DNA of 64,000 nt, from contig CM028896.1 of assembly GCA_016801885.1 (NCBI GenBank), forward strand, positions 3,410,001 to 3,474,000. Direction: 5' to 3'. The first letter of the stretch is position 1; the number at the start of each line of letters is the position of its first letter. A program made the position numbers and the translations under genes. The DNA comes from Toxotes chatareus. Lineage: Eukaryota; Chordata; Actinopteri; Toxotidae. Positions 23,338-34,817 of the stretch are shown piece after piece. The notes under the pieces were generated by a model. That model worked only from the letters and a program-made list of their open reading frames with translations, had not been told where the DNA came from and did no database searches.

Positions 23338-26291
23338 TTCAGTTAATTTTCAATGGAGAGAACGACTCAGCCTGTTAAAACCATTGTTTAAAGTCCTCTG
23401 TGGTTCTGTGAAGGAGCTTTCCATAGTATGAGAAGATATGTTGCCTATGCTGTAGGCCAGCAGGTGCAGAGTATGAAAGATGTGGGTGTTTATAGTGAGA
23501 CCCATACTAGGGACTAAAAGTCAGGGCCTCTTTTTTAATTTTTTTTTTTTTATTTAATTATTTATTTATTTGCTTTTTGATTTTTGTCAGAAGACAAGCT
23601 GAAATCTCCTAATTTAGCATCAAAGACTGTTGTTTGTACCTTTTTTCCAAACAAGAGTTGATGTTGTTTTCTTTTAAAAATGACCTTGATCTGTCCATAA
23701 TCTTATCCAGTTTAACCTTAACCAACAGCAAATCAGAAGACAGTCGTGTGAGTAATTTCTATAATGGCCCTGTGCACTTTGGAAGGTGAGAAAGATGAGT
23801 TTTTTTAAAGAAATGTTGCAACAAATGTTTCTCGGTTTGGCAGCCACAAAACAACAATTTTCATAAAAATATTCTACACATAGTGTCCCAAAACACTGAA
23901 ATATAAAGGAGATGACTGATTCAACTGCACAAGGCCAGCAATATTAATGGCTCTGTCATGCATCAGCAATATAAAGCTCCACTGTATTATTTCTGACTCC
24001 CAGCATCACTTCACTGTACATGTGCAAAGAAAAACTTTGGAATTGTGAAACTAATGTGTTTATTCAGCGTCTGTGCCATTTTGGAGTAACACTGCAGCAG
24101 GTACATGACAAATTTCCCTCTGTTACTTATTGTGGGAACATGTTATATCAAGCGAAAGGTCAAATATTTTTATAAATTGTGCTCACAAAGAGAGGCTTCT
24201 GTAGCACTCATGCACACACACATGCACATACTCACACACATTTCCTGTATGACTTTGAGGGTCTCCGGTATTTTAACAGATGTGGGTAGACTGAGCGTGC
24301 CTAGATCCCCCCCTGACCTGAACATGCACTTCCTGCTCCGAAAGCTAACACCCAGAGAGAACAATCGTTGTCTGTACCCTCTGAACACATGCACACACAC
24401 AAACTGTGCACAAACACAAGCGGTCACAGTCGCATATAAGGTCAGCAAGCAAGCCTTAAACACTTAAAAAACACATGCTCACAAACACACATGCTTACAA
24501 AGCAGTTAGTGTGTGTTGTTCTCAGATGAGGTGGAAGTGAGAGTGACCCAGTAATACTCTCCGAAGACATTCGCCTCCCATGTTTCAATATGTGCGTGCA
24601 TATACATTTAGTTAACTTCTTTCACGTAAATACCAGTTTTGCATATATTTTCATAGGTTGAAAGTGTATTCATAATTTTGTGTGTGTGTGTCTGTGTGTG
24701 TGTGTGCGCCAAGTCAGCTGAAATACGGCAATGCGATCCTGTCCTCAGCTGGGAGATGCCGAGTGTAATTATAAAGTATGAATGTAATAAACTCAGTCAG
24801 CAACACTGCAGAGTTCACATTCTTTACTTTCCCGTGTGTGTGCAAGCATGTGTGTGTGTGTGCTTTGGGAACAGTGAGACATCAAGAAAATAAAAGCTGA
24901 GATGGATAGCTGAGGTCAAGGCGTGAGGAGAGAGATGGACCAGAGTAAGAGATGAAATATGAAAACAGCAGAGAAGAAATTTGAGAACTACAAAAAGGAA
25001 AAAGCAGAGAAAGAAAAGTGTTAAGAGAAAAATCTCCTGAATTGAGATAAAGCATTGTCACTCCCTCTGCTCCTGCCCCCTGGCCTCCTAGCCAGGAGCT
25101 TCTCTCTCTCTCCGTCTGTGTTGGGCTCTGATTACAAGAGTGGGATCAGGTGGGCAGGTGTAAGCTGCTAATCATCTCCTATCCTCTCTGCGTTACCAGG
25201 TTTCAACACCTCCACTCTGTGAGATCTTCCTGGCTTCCCTCTGCTAATTCCCCTGTCTTGCCCTGTAGTTACTGTAGCTTGAGAAAAAAAAAAGGAAAGG
25301 AATACACAGAAACAGTGTTCAGAGGGGGGGGAAGATTGACTGGTCATAAAGTGTAAGCTGAATTTGTGCCAGAGAGGCAGAATAGAAAATGAGATCCAGT
25401 TGGGGTGCCTACTACAAGGGGAGGAACAGATTAACAACACATACTAACATCAAACTGTTTTTTTTAAACCAGAACTACTTATCAGGCATAAATAAATGAT
25501 GTGAGATTTAAAAAATAGTAATGTGGCTTCACTGGTGAAAGGTTGGCAAGTTAGCAAAGGGAAACTACAAAACATATTGCAATAAAATGTGGAATTATTA
25601 CTCTGAAGTTCAAGTGAAATTCTAAGCTAAGATTGTGAAGAAGCTAAACATTTTGTCTTCTGAACATCAGCATTTTAACAGTGCCATTGTGAGCACAGAG
25701 CACCTTGCATGGCTGCTGTAAAACTCACTCCAACACTAAGCATGTGTTCATCCACAACTGAAAATAGTCCTCAGTTAAAGCATTAAAAACTACTGTTTGA
25801 GTAACATTTGCTAAAGCCTACAGTGCCCCATGGTTTGAAAGAATAAATCCATTTTTAAAGTGCATTGGTGTATATGACGAAATTGGTGAGGGTCATTGAC
25901 AGGTTAGAGAGGCTGTATTCAGAGATGGCACAGTAAAATAAAGTACGCTAGCCTTATCCTTTTTATGCACCGTCTAGCCCTCCAGTTCTGACACAATGAC
26001 CTAACGTGTGAAGATGTGTATCTGCACTCTCCCACTTAGTTTTCACTACATAAGCAGCTGTGGCGCATTTATGGAAAAATGTCACCACTTTTCCAACCCG
26101 CCCCAGGAGGCAGGATACCTGGTTGAGTGAGACTGCCTTCCTGACTGAGAACATGCACAAAGAATCCAGACTGTGGCTGGAATCCAGTTACGTCTTTAAT
26201 AGCACTCACAATGTTTTTTATGTACATTGTCTGGATCACAGCGTTGGGCTGCTATTGCATTTATCCCTACACCACTGTGGTTCTCATAGAG

Positions 26292-26494
26292 CAGAGGTGT
26301 CAAACCTGTTCCACAAAGGGCCGGTGTGGCTGCAGGTTTTTGTTCCAACCAAGCAGCAGCACACCTGACTTGACTCATTTAATCAACTGATCTCAGTCTT
26401 CAGACAGTTGATTGGTCAAACTGTGTGTTCTTGATTGGTTGGAACAAAAACCTGCAGCCACACGGCCCTTTGTGGAACAGGTTTGACACCTATG
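26292..26494. mobile_element. hAT-type MITE, 203 bp, with 8-bp target-site duplication
   Basis: Non-autonomous DNA transposon. Terminal inverted repeats are about 59 and 58 bp (26292-26350 and 26437-26494), differing by one substitution and one indel. The ends read CAGAGGTGTCAAACC and CATAGGTGTCAAACC inward, like hAT termini. The octamer TCATAGAG stands on both sides (26284-26291 and 26495-26502), the 8-bp duplication typical of hAT insertion. There is no coding capacity, so it would need a transposase from elsewhere. The intact duplication and near-identical arms suggest a fairly recent insertion. Confidence 0.92.
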
Positions 26495-26930
26495 TCATAG
26501 AGGGTCTGCATTTGTAATATTGAGCTTGTCCATTGCCAAAATGTAGTGGGCAGTCACACAGACAGATTTCAGTGGTCTCGGAGGTTTGTGAGTCTGTGTT
26601 GGTCTGTGTTTGTTTTTAGTTCTGCTTTGTGATTCTTCACAGATCTTAGGAATTACTGAGGTAAATATGAGAAGACAAGCTCAAGGTTTGGTTGCTGTTT
26701 TGTGTCTCTCTGAACCAGCACTGAGATGCTGCATAAACACAACAGAGAGAGCGAGTTATTTATTTTCCCATCAGCTCTTCTCTACTTTAGCAAACCAGGG
26801 GAGCACCTGTGTGATGTCAGCGTAGGTGTTGCATGGCTGTTAATATTTTTCCCTGTCACATTAAAACATGGTCCCACAGTGTTTTTCTTTAAATATCCAC
26901 AGCTGTGTAAGCTTCCGTGATGGTTTTCTG

Positions 26931-27382
26931 TGACATTTTTGTAGTTTCCCATGGTAATCATGTCTCATCCAGCTGCATGGTCTAGGTTATGTTTGTTGTT
27001 TTCAGCCTTTTTTTTTCAGTGAATTCCTGTTTTGTTTTGAAATACCCACCTCTCGATTCGTTTCAGACATCTTCACTTCCTGCCCTCATGTCCGCCCACC
27101 TGTGTGATTACCTGTCCCGCCCTAATGAGATACACCTGTGTCTCATTGTCTCTCTCTCCATATAGTCTCTGTGTTCCCCTTCCTTTGTGCCACTTCTTTG
27201 AGACTTGCTTTCCTGCTCTTTCTCCTAGTGTGTGTTTTCCTTGATATTTGACCAATCTTGGCGTTTTTTGGACCCTGCCTTTGCTTTGTGATTTTGATAT
27301 TGGCCCGAGCTACCAAACCCTCTTCTGAATCTATGTAACCAAGCAGACTTGGGTGCATCCCGCTAGTGTTTACAACATGACA
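26931..27382 (+). mobile_element. Probable solo LTR relic of a retrotransposon
   Basis: About 450 bp with features of fish Gypsy-like LTRs: a CTTCCTGCCCT box, CACCTGTG repeats around 27100-27145, pyrimidine-rich text, a GACTTGGGTGCATCC segment near the 3' end and a terminal TGACA. It resembles the element at 52511-52968 in layout. No internal gag/pol region follows and no clear target duplication is visible, so the borders are approximate. Confidence 0.5.
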
Positions 27383-27697
27383 TTTCAGCATAAAAAAAAT
27401 CTGTGAGGACGGACAAATGGATTTTGCTATGTCTACTTAAGATCATCAGCATCATCATTTAAACAGCGATCAATCAGAATAGCACCAAGACAAATCAAAT
27501 AACTTAAATAACAAATTCGTAAGAGTTTTGCTGCTGTGATTTAACAGCTCAGATGAACTGCACTGACAAATTTTGTTCCACAACCGCTGTCGTAAAAAAC
27601 ACTATAAAATGATTCAGTACACAGCACAGTTGACACAGACAGCTTTAATGACATTAACAGAGTGACTGCAAGAGAAAGTGATTTACACAGACAATGC

Positions 27698-27700
<3 letters not shown>

Positions 27701-27787
<87 letters not shown>
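27701..27787. repeat. (TG)n microsatellite, about 43 units
   Basis: Uninterrupted TG dinucleotides over 87 bp. Likely polymorphic and prone to Z-DNA. Confidence 0.97.
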
Positions 27788-27790
<3 letters not shown>

Positions 27791-30700
27791 CGCGCACGTG
27801 AGACTGTGAAAGACAGACCATCATGACATCACTGTTTCCACAGGAAATCATGTTTCCAAAACCTTGGTTTTCCACTCCGTGGCCTACCTCATACACAACT
27901 CAATTCTCTCACTCAGTTTCTCTGCATCTCGCTGTCCAACACATGATACTGCATAGTAACAGCAGTGAACTAAATCACTTTAATTATGTCTCTCAGTGTT
28001 GTAGTACCCAGCAGCAGAAAGGTGACGTCGGTTTGTTTTTACGTGTATGGTTGATGATTTAAGGGAAAATCATAGTTTATTACAAGTTGGGTCTCATTTT
28101 CATGATTTTGGCCATCATTCTGATCAGTTATGATAACACTGTGGTCTCCAAGTACGCACTGGGATCTGGGAAAATAGAGACAACAGTGAGTGTGACTGCA
28201 AAAACAATCAAGTTGTGTGAAACTGGAATTTCCGGGATGACGTATTAATTAAGCCACTCATTCACTACCACTGAAATCCAGACAGAGCAGAAAACAAATT
28301 CATACTGGATCTAATTAATAGGTAGTCATTATTTAAAGTGATCTGTGTTGTGATTGGGTCAGTTCAGGGAAATAGAACAAGGAGTGGAGAAAAAGATGAA
28401 AACAGGAAGGTAAGATGTGAAGGGAAAGTGGAGAAAGAGAAGGACAGAGAGGGAAGTAGTTTTAGAGTGACTGATATGATCACGATGACGGAAAAACACA
28501 GATGAAGCCTGAGGCACACAGATCGGCCTACACGAAAAAACACACACCTGCACACACCCTTCATGCACTCTTCTAGTTTAGCTTGATTGTACACTTGCAC
28601 ATATGCTAACCTCTGTCTTCTACAGTGTTGCAGTTACTTCATGTCATGCATACGCACACTGCAGGCACAATCAGACATACAATCATTCAGAAGTGATAGA
28701 AGATACTGTGTAAATATTCAGATCCAAACATTTGCAGATGGAGAAAGAAAAAAAGTCCCAGATCTCTGTGATGTGTGAGCAAAGTCGATATGCAAAATCA
28801 AAGCAGAGCTTAGCCAGACCTGCAATCACTGCACTGTGTAATGGGCGGTTAGTGTATCATGGTGGTACTTGGGTAATGTGCAATTACTGTGCCATTTTGC
28901 AGATTCAAACAGAAAGAGAGGCTGTGAGTGAGAGAGGGCAGGTGACAGTGGAAAATAAAAGAGAGGAGAGCAAAGGAGGGAATGAGGGAACAGTGGCTCC
29001 TTTAAAGTCAGCTAATTATGCTTCCTCCCGTCCTTGCTCCTCCATCCTCCAGCCTGTGACCTGGAAATCGATAGAGGTACGCCCTCATCGAGAATGTTCC
29101 AATCCTTAAAACACATCTGTCAGAGAGTAGTGAGGAGGTTCTCAGAGAAGCCTGGAGCGAGGAACCACAGGTGTATCCTATGTGGAAGTTTTTTAATGGG
29201 CAGCAACACCCTAACCCCCTGTTTAATGATTTGTCAGCTGATCTAAAATGAACGCCTAGGCTGCTGTGGAAATTGTAAATTTTGATATTCTAGCGTGACT
29301 ACAGAGCTCTAGATTTAGGAATAACAGCTCTAACAACGAATGAATGAATCATAAAAACATAACTTTGTCTCGTTTTTCATCATCTGACCAAAGAAGGTTT
29401 TCTCCTCCCGTACTTCTTTTCCATTCCCAGTTCATCTTGGCTCATTCAGGGAAAAAGTGGTTATAATATTTGTGCTATACTGCCACAAAGTTGCAGTTAT
29501 TATTAGAAACATCAGCCTGAGGACAGGCTTGCTGTTTGTAGCCTTTCACTGACATATTGTAGATTTTATTTAGGGCATTTATAGTTGTGTTGTTGCCCCC
29601 TTATGCATCCTCTGTGCTTTCAGTAATAAAATAAGTTGCATCTCCTCCCAACAGCCAACAACCTTTTTCCTAACCTTCTGAAACAAAGCTCGTTTTTGGT
29701 TTTTTATATTTTGAATGTCTCCTTTCTGGATAAAATCCAGATTTTCCATGCTTTCATTAATGCGTAGCCACATTTATGAAGTCTATCTCTGTTGGCCAGA
29801 TCAAGGGACCAACTGGGTGTTTATCACTGTTACCATGATGATTAAGGTCCAGTATGCCTGCCACTGGTACGCTCCTATGGGTCATGTCTGAGAGTAGGGA
29901 ATAGCGACCTATATAGTTTCTTAGGTTGAAGGGCTCGGTGAAGACACAATTGTGACTGTGTGTTTCTTTTATCTCAGAGGAGTATAACACGGAAATCGCT
30001 CTGACAGGACAGAAACCTTTAGCAGGTATGTTGTCCTGTGAAAATCTGTGAGGAAATATTCTGTACCTTTTTTACAACAGAGATCTTTTGGGTAGATAAT
30101 AGTCAGACACAGAGGGAGAGACAAGCTCAGAGACAGGGAGAGAAAAACAGTGAGAGATGACTTTGACAGAAGGGAACACAGTGTGTTTTCCCCCTGACCT
30201 CATACTGAACCGGTGATGAAAGCGATGAAGGCCTGACTGCCAAAACATTGCACATGACTATGACTTTACTTCTGCATCAAAACAACGATTTTAGGAAATA
30301 AAGACGTGATCTTTAAGGACAATTCTGAAGCACAGATCAGCCTTCATTTTATGTCATAACTCCAAATACAATACAAAATAAGCTGTTCTGTATTTTATTT
30401 TCAATTTGTCCATTATTTGCTTTTCCAATTCCAATTGTGAAGAAAATGTGATGAGAGTGTGACAGGTATGGAGATCACGTAAACATTTTTTCAGACAACT
30501 TCCATTCTTTGAAACGTTGTCTGGGATGGTAACTTTAGAGGCTGGTAAATTCAATAAACCTTTAAGTCAGCTGTGTTAGCTCCCAGCTAGCTTTACTGTT
30601 CCTGCTAGTGGTCCAAGGCAGTTCAACTGTGGACTGTCTTGGGACCCCAGGTCTGAGTTGGGACTGTCAAGGGTCCTCTGACGTGAGTCAATGTGTTGGA

Positions 30701-33177
30701 CCCTTCTCGCTGTCAGGCTTTAATATCATTTGTGTCATGGTTATATAACTAGGTAGCCTAATAACCTGGCAGGTTTACGGTATGTCTTACTGCTGGCCTG
30801 CAGCTCATCTGCAGATTAGCCTTTGAGATGCCTGATTTTTTCTAATAGCCTAATACCCTGATACTAATAATCCGTTTTTGGTGCGTTCCTGTTTAGCTTC
30901 AGGGTATTCTATTTCTGCAATTAATCTGAAATAAAAATCAAGGACTTTCCAGATGAGCAAAGCAGGCCATAAAACAGCTGGAAAAACTGAACTAAACTGA
31001 AGATATGCACTCCCATATCTTTCTCCATTTTATCTCTTGACCACCCTTGTTTTTGTATCTCCTCTCAGCATGTCTGCAGCAGTCTGTTTTGTTGGATGGG
31101 TTGTTTTTTTTTGTTTGTTTGTTTGTTTTTTCCTTGTTTAGCCAACATGTGCCAACATGAATTCGATATCATTAAATTGTGGTTCATGCATAAAAATTTA
31201 GTGAGAAATGACATGACATAACAGGAACACCCAAAGGGGATTGAAAGGACAGTGCGGTGTTGTGGCTGTAGTGAGTCAATGTTTTTAAAGAGGGAAAATC
31301 AGAGACACGTTACTTTCTCTTCCTCCCTGATCAGTTCCTCTGTGTTTGCCTTGGCCGAAATAAATGTTTTTATAGGATCTCTTAGCTTGACTCAGCTTTC
31401 TTCCTGTGCATACAATCTGTGAGTACACATGTGCATCTCTGTCCCATTTTGAATCTTTGTCACAGTGCTTTCATTTTGATTCACTTTTTCTCCATTTTTT
31501 AAAACCCCTGCTCAGTTTTTGTTCCCTTTGTTCCGCTCCTCCCTCGCACCCTTCGCACAGGATACTGATTTTAGACAGTGTAATGTATATTCACGCATTT
31601 CTTCACTACAAGAGGCAGCCCCTAACACTCTGAACACATTTCATTTGTAATGTACACAGTGTCAATAGTGTACAATAACTTGCAGCATATTTTCACAAGA
31701 CATACTGTACATTCCATACTAAAGACCACCAGTATTACTACATATCGTGTGTCCTGATTTAAATGTAAAATCTAGGTACCAAAAGAGTCACGCAGTAACA
31801 TTCAACCATACTGATTCCATATTGATTCGGTCCAAAAAGATAACAAATTTGGTTGTGAAGGAAAGAACAATTCTAAAATAGCTTGATGGGTTAATAGACA
31901 GCACTACTTATACACAATCATTAACTAACATGTACGTACAGCACACACACATTAGGACAGACTGACAGACAGTAAGACGCAAACATTCACAATCTAAATA
32001 AACAAATGTGCATGCAGAAACTAAAATAAGGCACTGTTGGCACAATGGTTTTCCTCTGTAAATAATTACATTAGTAATACAGATATCTATTGTTGTAGCC
32101 AACAAGAACTGTTTGGGTCAAACAGACATCCAGGCCAGATACTCTTCCCAAACACTGAGTTTTGCTGACCTAGAAATACTTCACTTCTAATTAAACAAAC
32201 TCCTGTGACAGTTAGGATTGAGTAGCCCAGGGACAAATACTCTTGTGTAACTAAACTGGCTTTTTTTTCCCAGATGTACAACAAGTGGAGCTAGATAGCA
32301 AGATTCAAGGTCTGGGCTGTTTGATTGTGACTGTTCTGTTTTCTTCATCTGTGTCTCGCAAGTCCCTCAACTTCCAAGAAGTATAAACCAAAATTGCTAG
32401 AGTAACCCCCTTTGAAAGGGGTTTAAAAACTATTGTATTAGTTTCCTCTCTGAGGTTTTTAGTACACTGATTTGAAACAGGGCTTTTCTCTCAGAGCAAG
32501 AACAAGATACCTGACAGATTAACAGAGACAACTTCTGCAAGTGATCTAAAAGTTATTTCTGTGTTTCAGTGCATATAAAAGCAGGGTTTGTTTAAGCCCA
32601 TGTTTGGCTTTAACTATATCATTTGGTTCATTTCAGTTGCACTTTGGATTCGTTTTAGGACAAAGTAGCTTTTCCAAAAAGACATGACATCACAGCTGAG
32701 GAACATGGTGGGTGACTTGCCAATTCACCATGATTCATTTCCAGTGAAGGACTCGGTTAGTGTTGCATAATTTCTATGATGCATTCCACTTTGATTACCT
32801 TTTCTCTGTTTTACTTTCACTTATGTGATGACTTCAAACAAATACAGTTTTGCAACCTCTGTTTTGAAGGAGGTTAATGTTATTTCAGTACATCGGAAGT
32901 TCAACAGAAATGTTTCTTCGTCATTTTCATTTCATTATGTTTGGCCAATGCTTTACAGATTCTGACACAAAGACTCTTTTGTGTATTGCATCCTGTTTTG
33001 AGTTACACTAGTTTTGATATCTTTTCGAGCTCATTGTACGAACTACAAATTAGACCAGTATTCCAGGAAATGGAATGGCCCGCAGACATAAGTGTTGTCA
33101 ATGGGTTCTTGGCCACAGTCAGTGCCACTAGAACGTGCAACAAAAGGCTTAAGTCATACAGATAAGAATAAAATTAC

Positions 33178-33573
33178 TCAGAAAATCTGATGAAAGTACC
33201 TTTTTGAAATGATCTCCCTTGTGTTTTGTTTATATGTAGTGAGGAGAGCCACACCTGCAGAACGTAATGACCCAAACCTGAATATGACCTTATCATGAAC
33301 AGTCATCAGGCAAATGTGCCCATTGTCTGGAGCTAAAGCTTTCTCTGTATACTTGAACTGCACAGTGGTCCAGGTGATGTTAGGCTCCAGGTCGGCTATT
33401 TTTGCAATTGTAAGGTAATGAATCGAAGTATTCTGTTTCTCTAACCACCTGCATGCTGTGTAAATATCCGTTTGAGCATTGTTAATAATCAGGAGATCTG
33501 TGTCCTCTTTGCTTGGAATTTGAAAGAAATTCGACCTTCTGGAAATGCTCTTGATAGGGGACCCAAGGCCCAT
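33178..33573 (-). other. Unassigned 131-codon open frame
   Basis: An uninterrupted ATG-to-stop frame on the - strand with mixed, protein-like composition (not low complexity), for example the segments DTDLLIINNAQTDIY and HICLMTVHDKVIFRFGS. I recognise no family. There is no clear promoter, splice site or polyadenylation signal tied to it, and a frame of this length can arise by chance in 64 kb. It may be a decayed exon or a transposon fragment. Confidence 0.15.
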
Positions 33574-34098
33574 CTGGTCATCTACTTAATTTTGCTCTAA
33601 CCATTGAGTTCCTGAGGTTTTTCTTTTGTTTTTTTTCTCAAAGCTGACATATTTCTCTTGGAGTCTAGAAGCAAGCATTATTTGTTGTTGGTCCCATGTC
33701 TCAAAGAATATTTACTGTAAATAAAGTTTAAACTCTCTGAACTCCCCCTGTTGCTTCTCCTGAGTCTGTACATGTGAATGGGGAGAAGTCAGCAGGTAAG
33801 GTCGTTGACTCGCCTCAAAGAGCATCAGAAAACCCACTGACAGAAAGAGCTAACAGACTCATTTGACCCTGTGACACACAAACATTGAGACATATGCCCA
33901 TTCTGCTTCTCTTTCATTCTCTCTCCGCCACTGGAGCTCTCCCTTTCTCTCTCGCTGTCTCTGCCTCACACATGCTCACACAAGAATGAGCGTCATTCTC
34001 ATCACCACTTTGACGGTAGGTGATCTGCTGTGGTTGACCCCTTATTGAAGTCTGGTGCTAAATGTCACCACTTTGATGTAAAAGCACAGCAGCTCCTG

Positions 34099-34135
34099 TG
34101 TGTGTGTGTGTGTGTGTGTGGGGGGGGGGGTTGTT

Positions 34136-34166
<31 letters not shown>

Positions 34167-34170
34167 AAGA
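34099..34170. repeat. Compound microsatellite (TG)n-G10-(TG)n-(GA)n
   Basis: A TG run, a run of ten G, a second TG run and a GA run directly adjoining one another. Such mixed runs are slippage-prone and often misassembled. Confidence 0.9.
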
Positions 34171-34784
34171 GATTGTGTTCATCTGTGCAGATGTGTGCTC
34201 TTACACATTCTTAACATGCCACAAAGAATGTCACACCACTGAGTTACATACATGCCCCCTCCCTTGTGAACCACATATTAAGACAACCACCAAACCTCCA
34301 CTATGAGGTACACACACACACACACAACTGTCTAGACATTTTCCTTTGACATGACCAGTCTTACCATATACTCTTTGTTTACTGTGCCCGTGTGACGTCA
34401 TGCTTGCAGACAATTGCACTGAACAGATTACTTTAATGAAGGCATCGTGTCAGACTTTAATTTAATTTACACAAGAAAATTCGCTTGGCGTAAATGTTGG
34501 CTTGACTTGGGACTAGACTTGGACCAGTTTCAGCACTGAGGCACCTTGCAGTGTTTTTTTTTTTCTCGTAAACTGCTGGTTACTTACATTGACAGATGAC
34601 AAAGAGAGGAAAGAAAATGCTTCTTCACTGAAACTCTAAAATTTTGGGATGATTAAAGGTCAAAGAAGTGATGTTGTGAGATGTGTTCTCATCTCATACC
34701 CATATTATTGCACATTTCTTCCATATAACCTAATTTCATGTTTCTTATCATCTCGTCTCTCATCTAATCTTCATCTCATGTCAT

Positions 34785-34817
34785 GTCACTTTGTTTGATG
34801 ACTTCAAACAAAGTGAC
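34785..34817. repeat. Perfect 14-bp inverted repeat with 5-bp loop
   Basis: GTCACTTTGTTTGA at 34785-34798 and its exact reverse complement at 34804-34817, with loop TGACT. Pairing continues imperfectly outward through ATGTCATG-like flanks. The word GATGACTTCAAACAAA, which spans the loop, recurs at 32827-32842. Confidence 0.7.

Larger units (their letters stand above)
20880..26283. other. Intergenic region, no gene seen
   Basis: AT-rich sequence with no exon I can support. Notable content: a pyrimidine-rich tract (about 22200-22690), a small perfect inverted repeat (23303-23337), T-rich runs near 23530-23575, short TG/CA runs (24200-24500, 24680-24860), and a purine-rich tract (about 24895-25030). 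Confidence 0.6.

Noticed and set aside
27654..27896. 80-codon - strand frame
   Set aside because: Its core is the translated (CA)n microsatellite.
29040..29085. Exon-like segment between CTCCAG and GTACGC
   Set aside because: Only ~30 bp, no frame or family support; splice-like words of this kind are frequent by chance.
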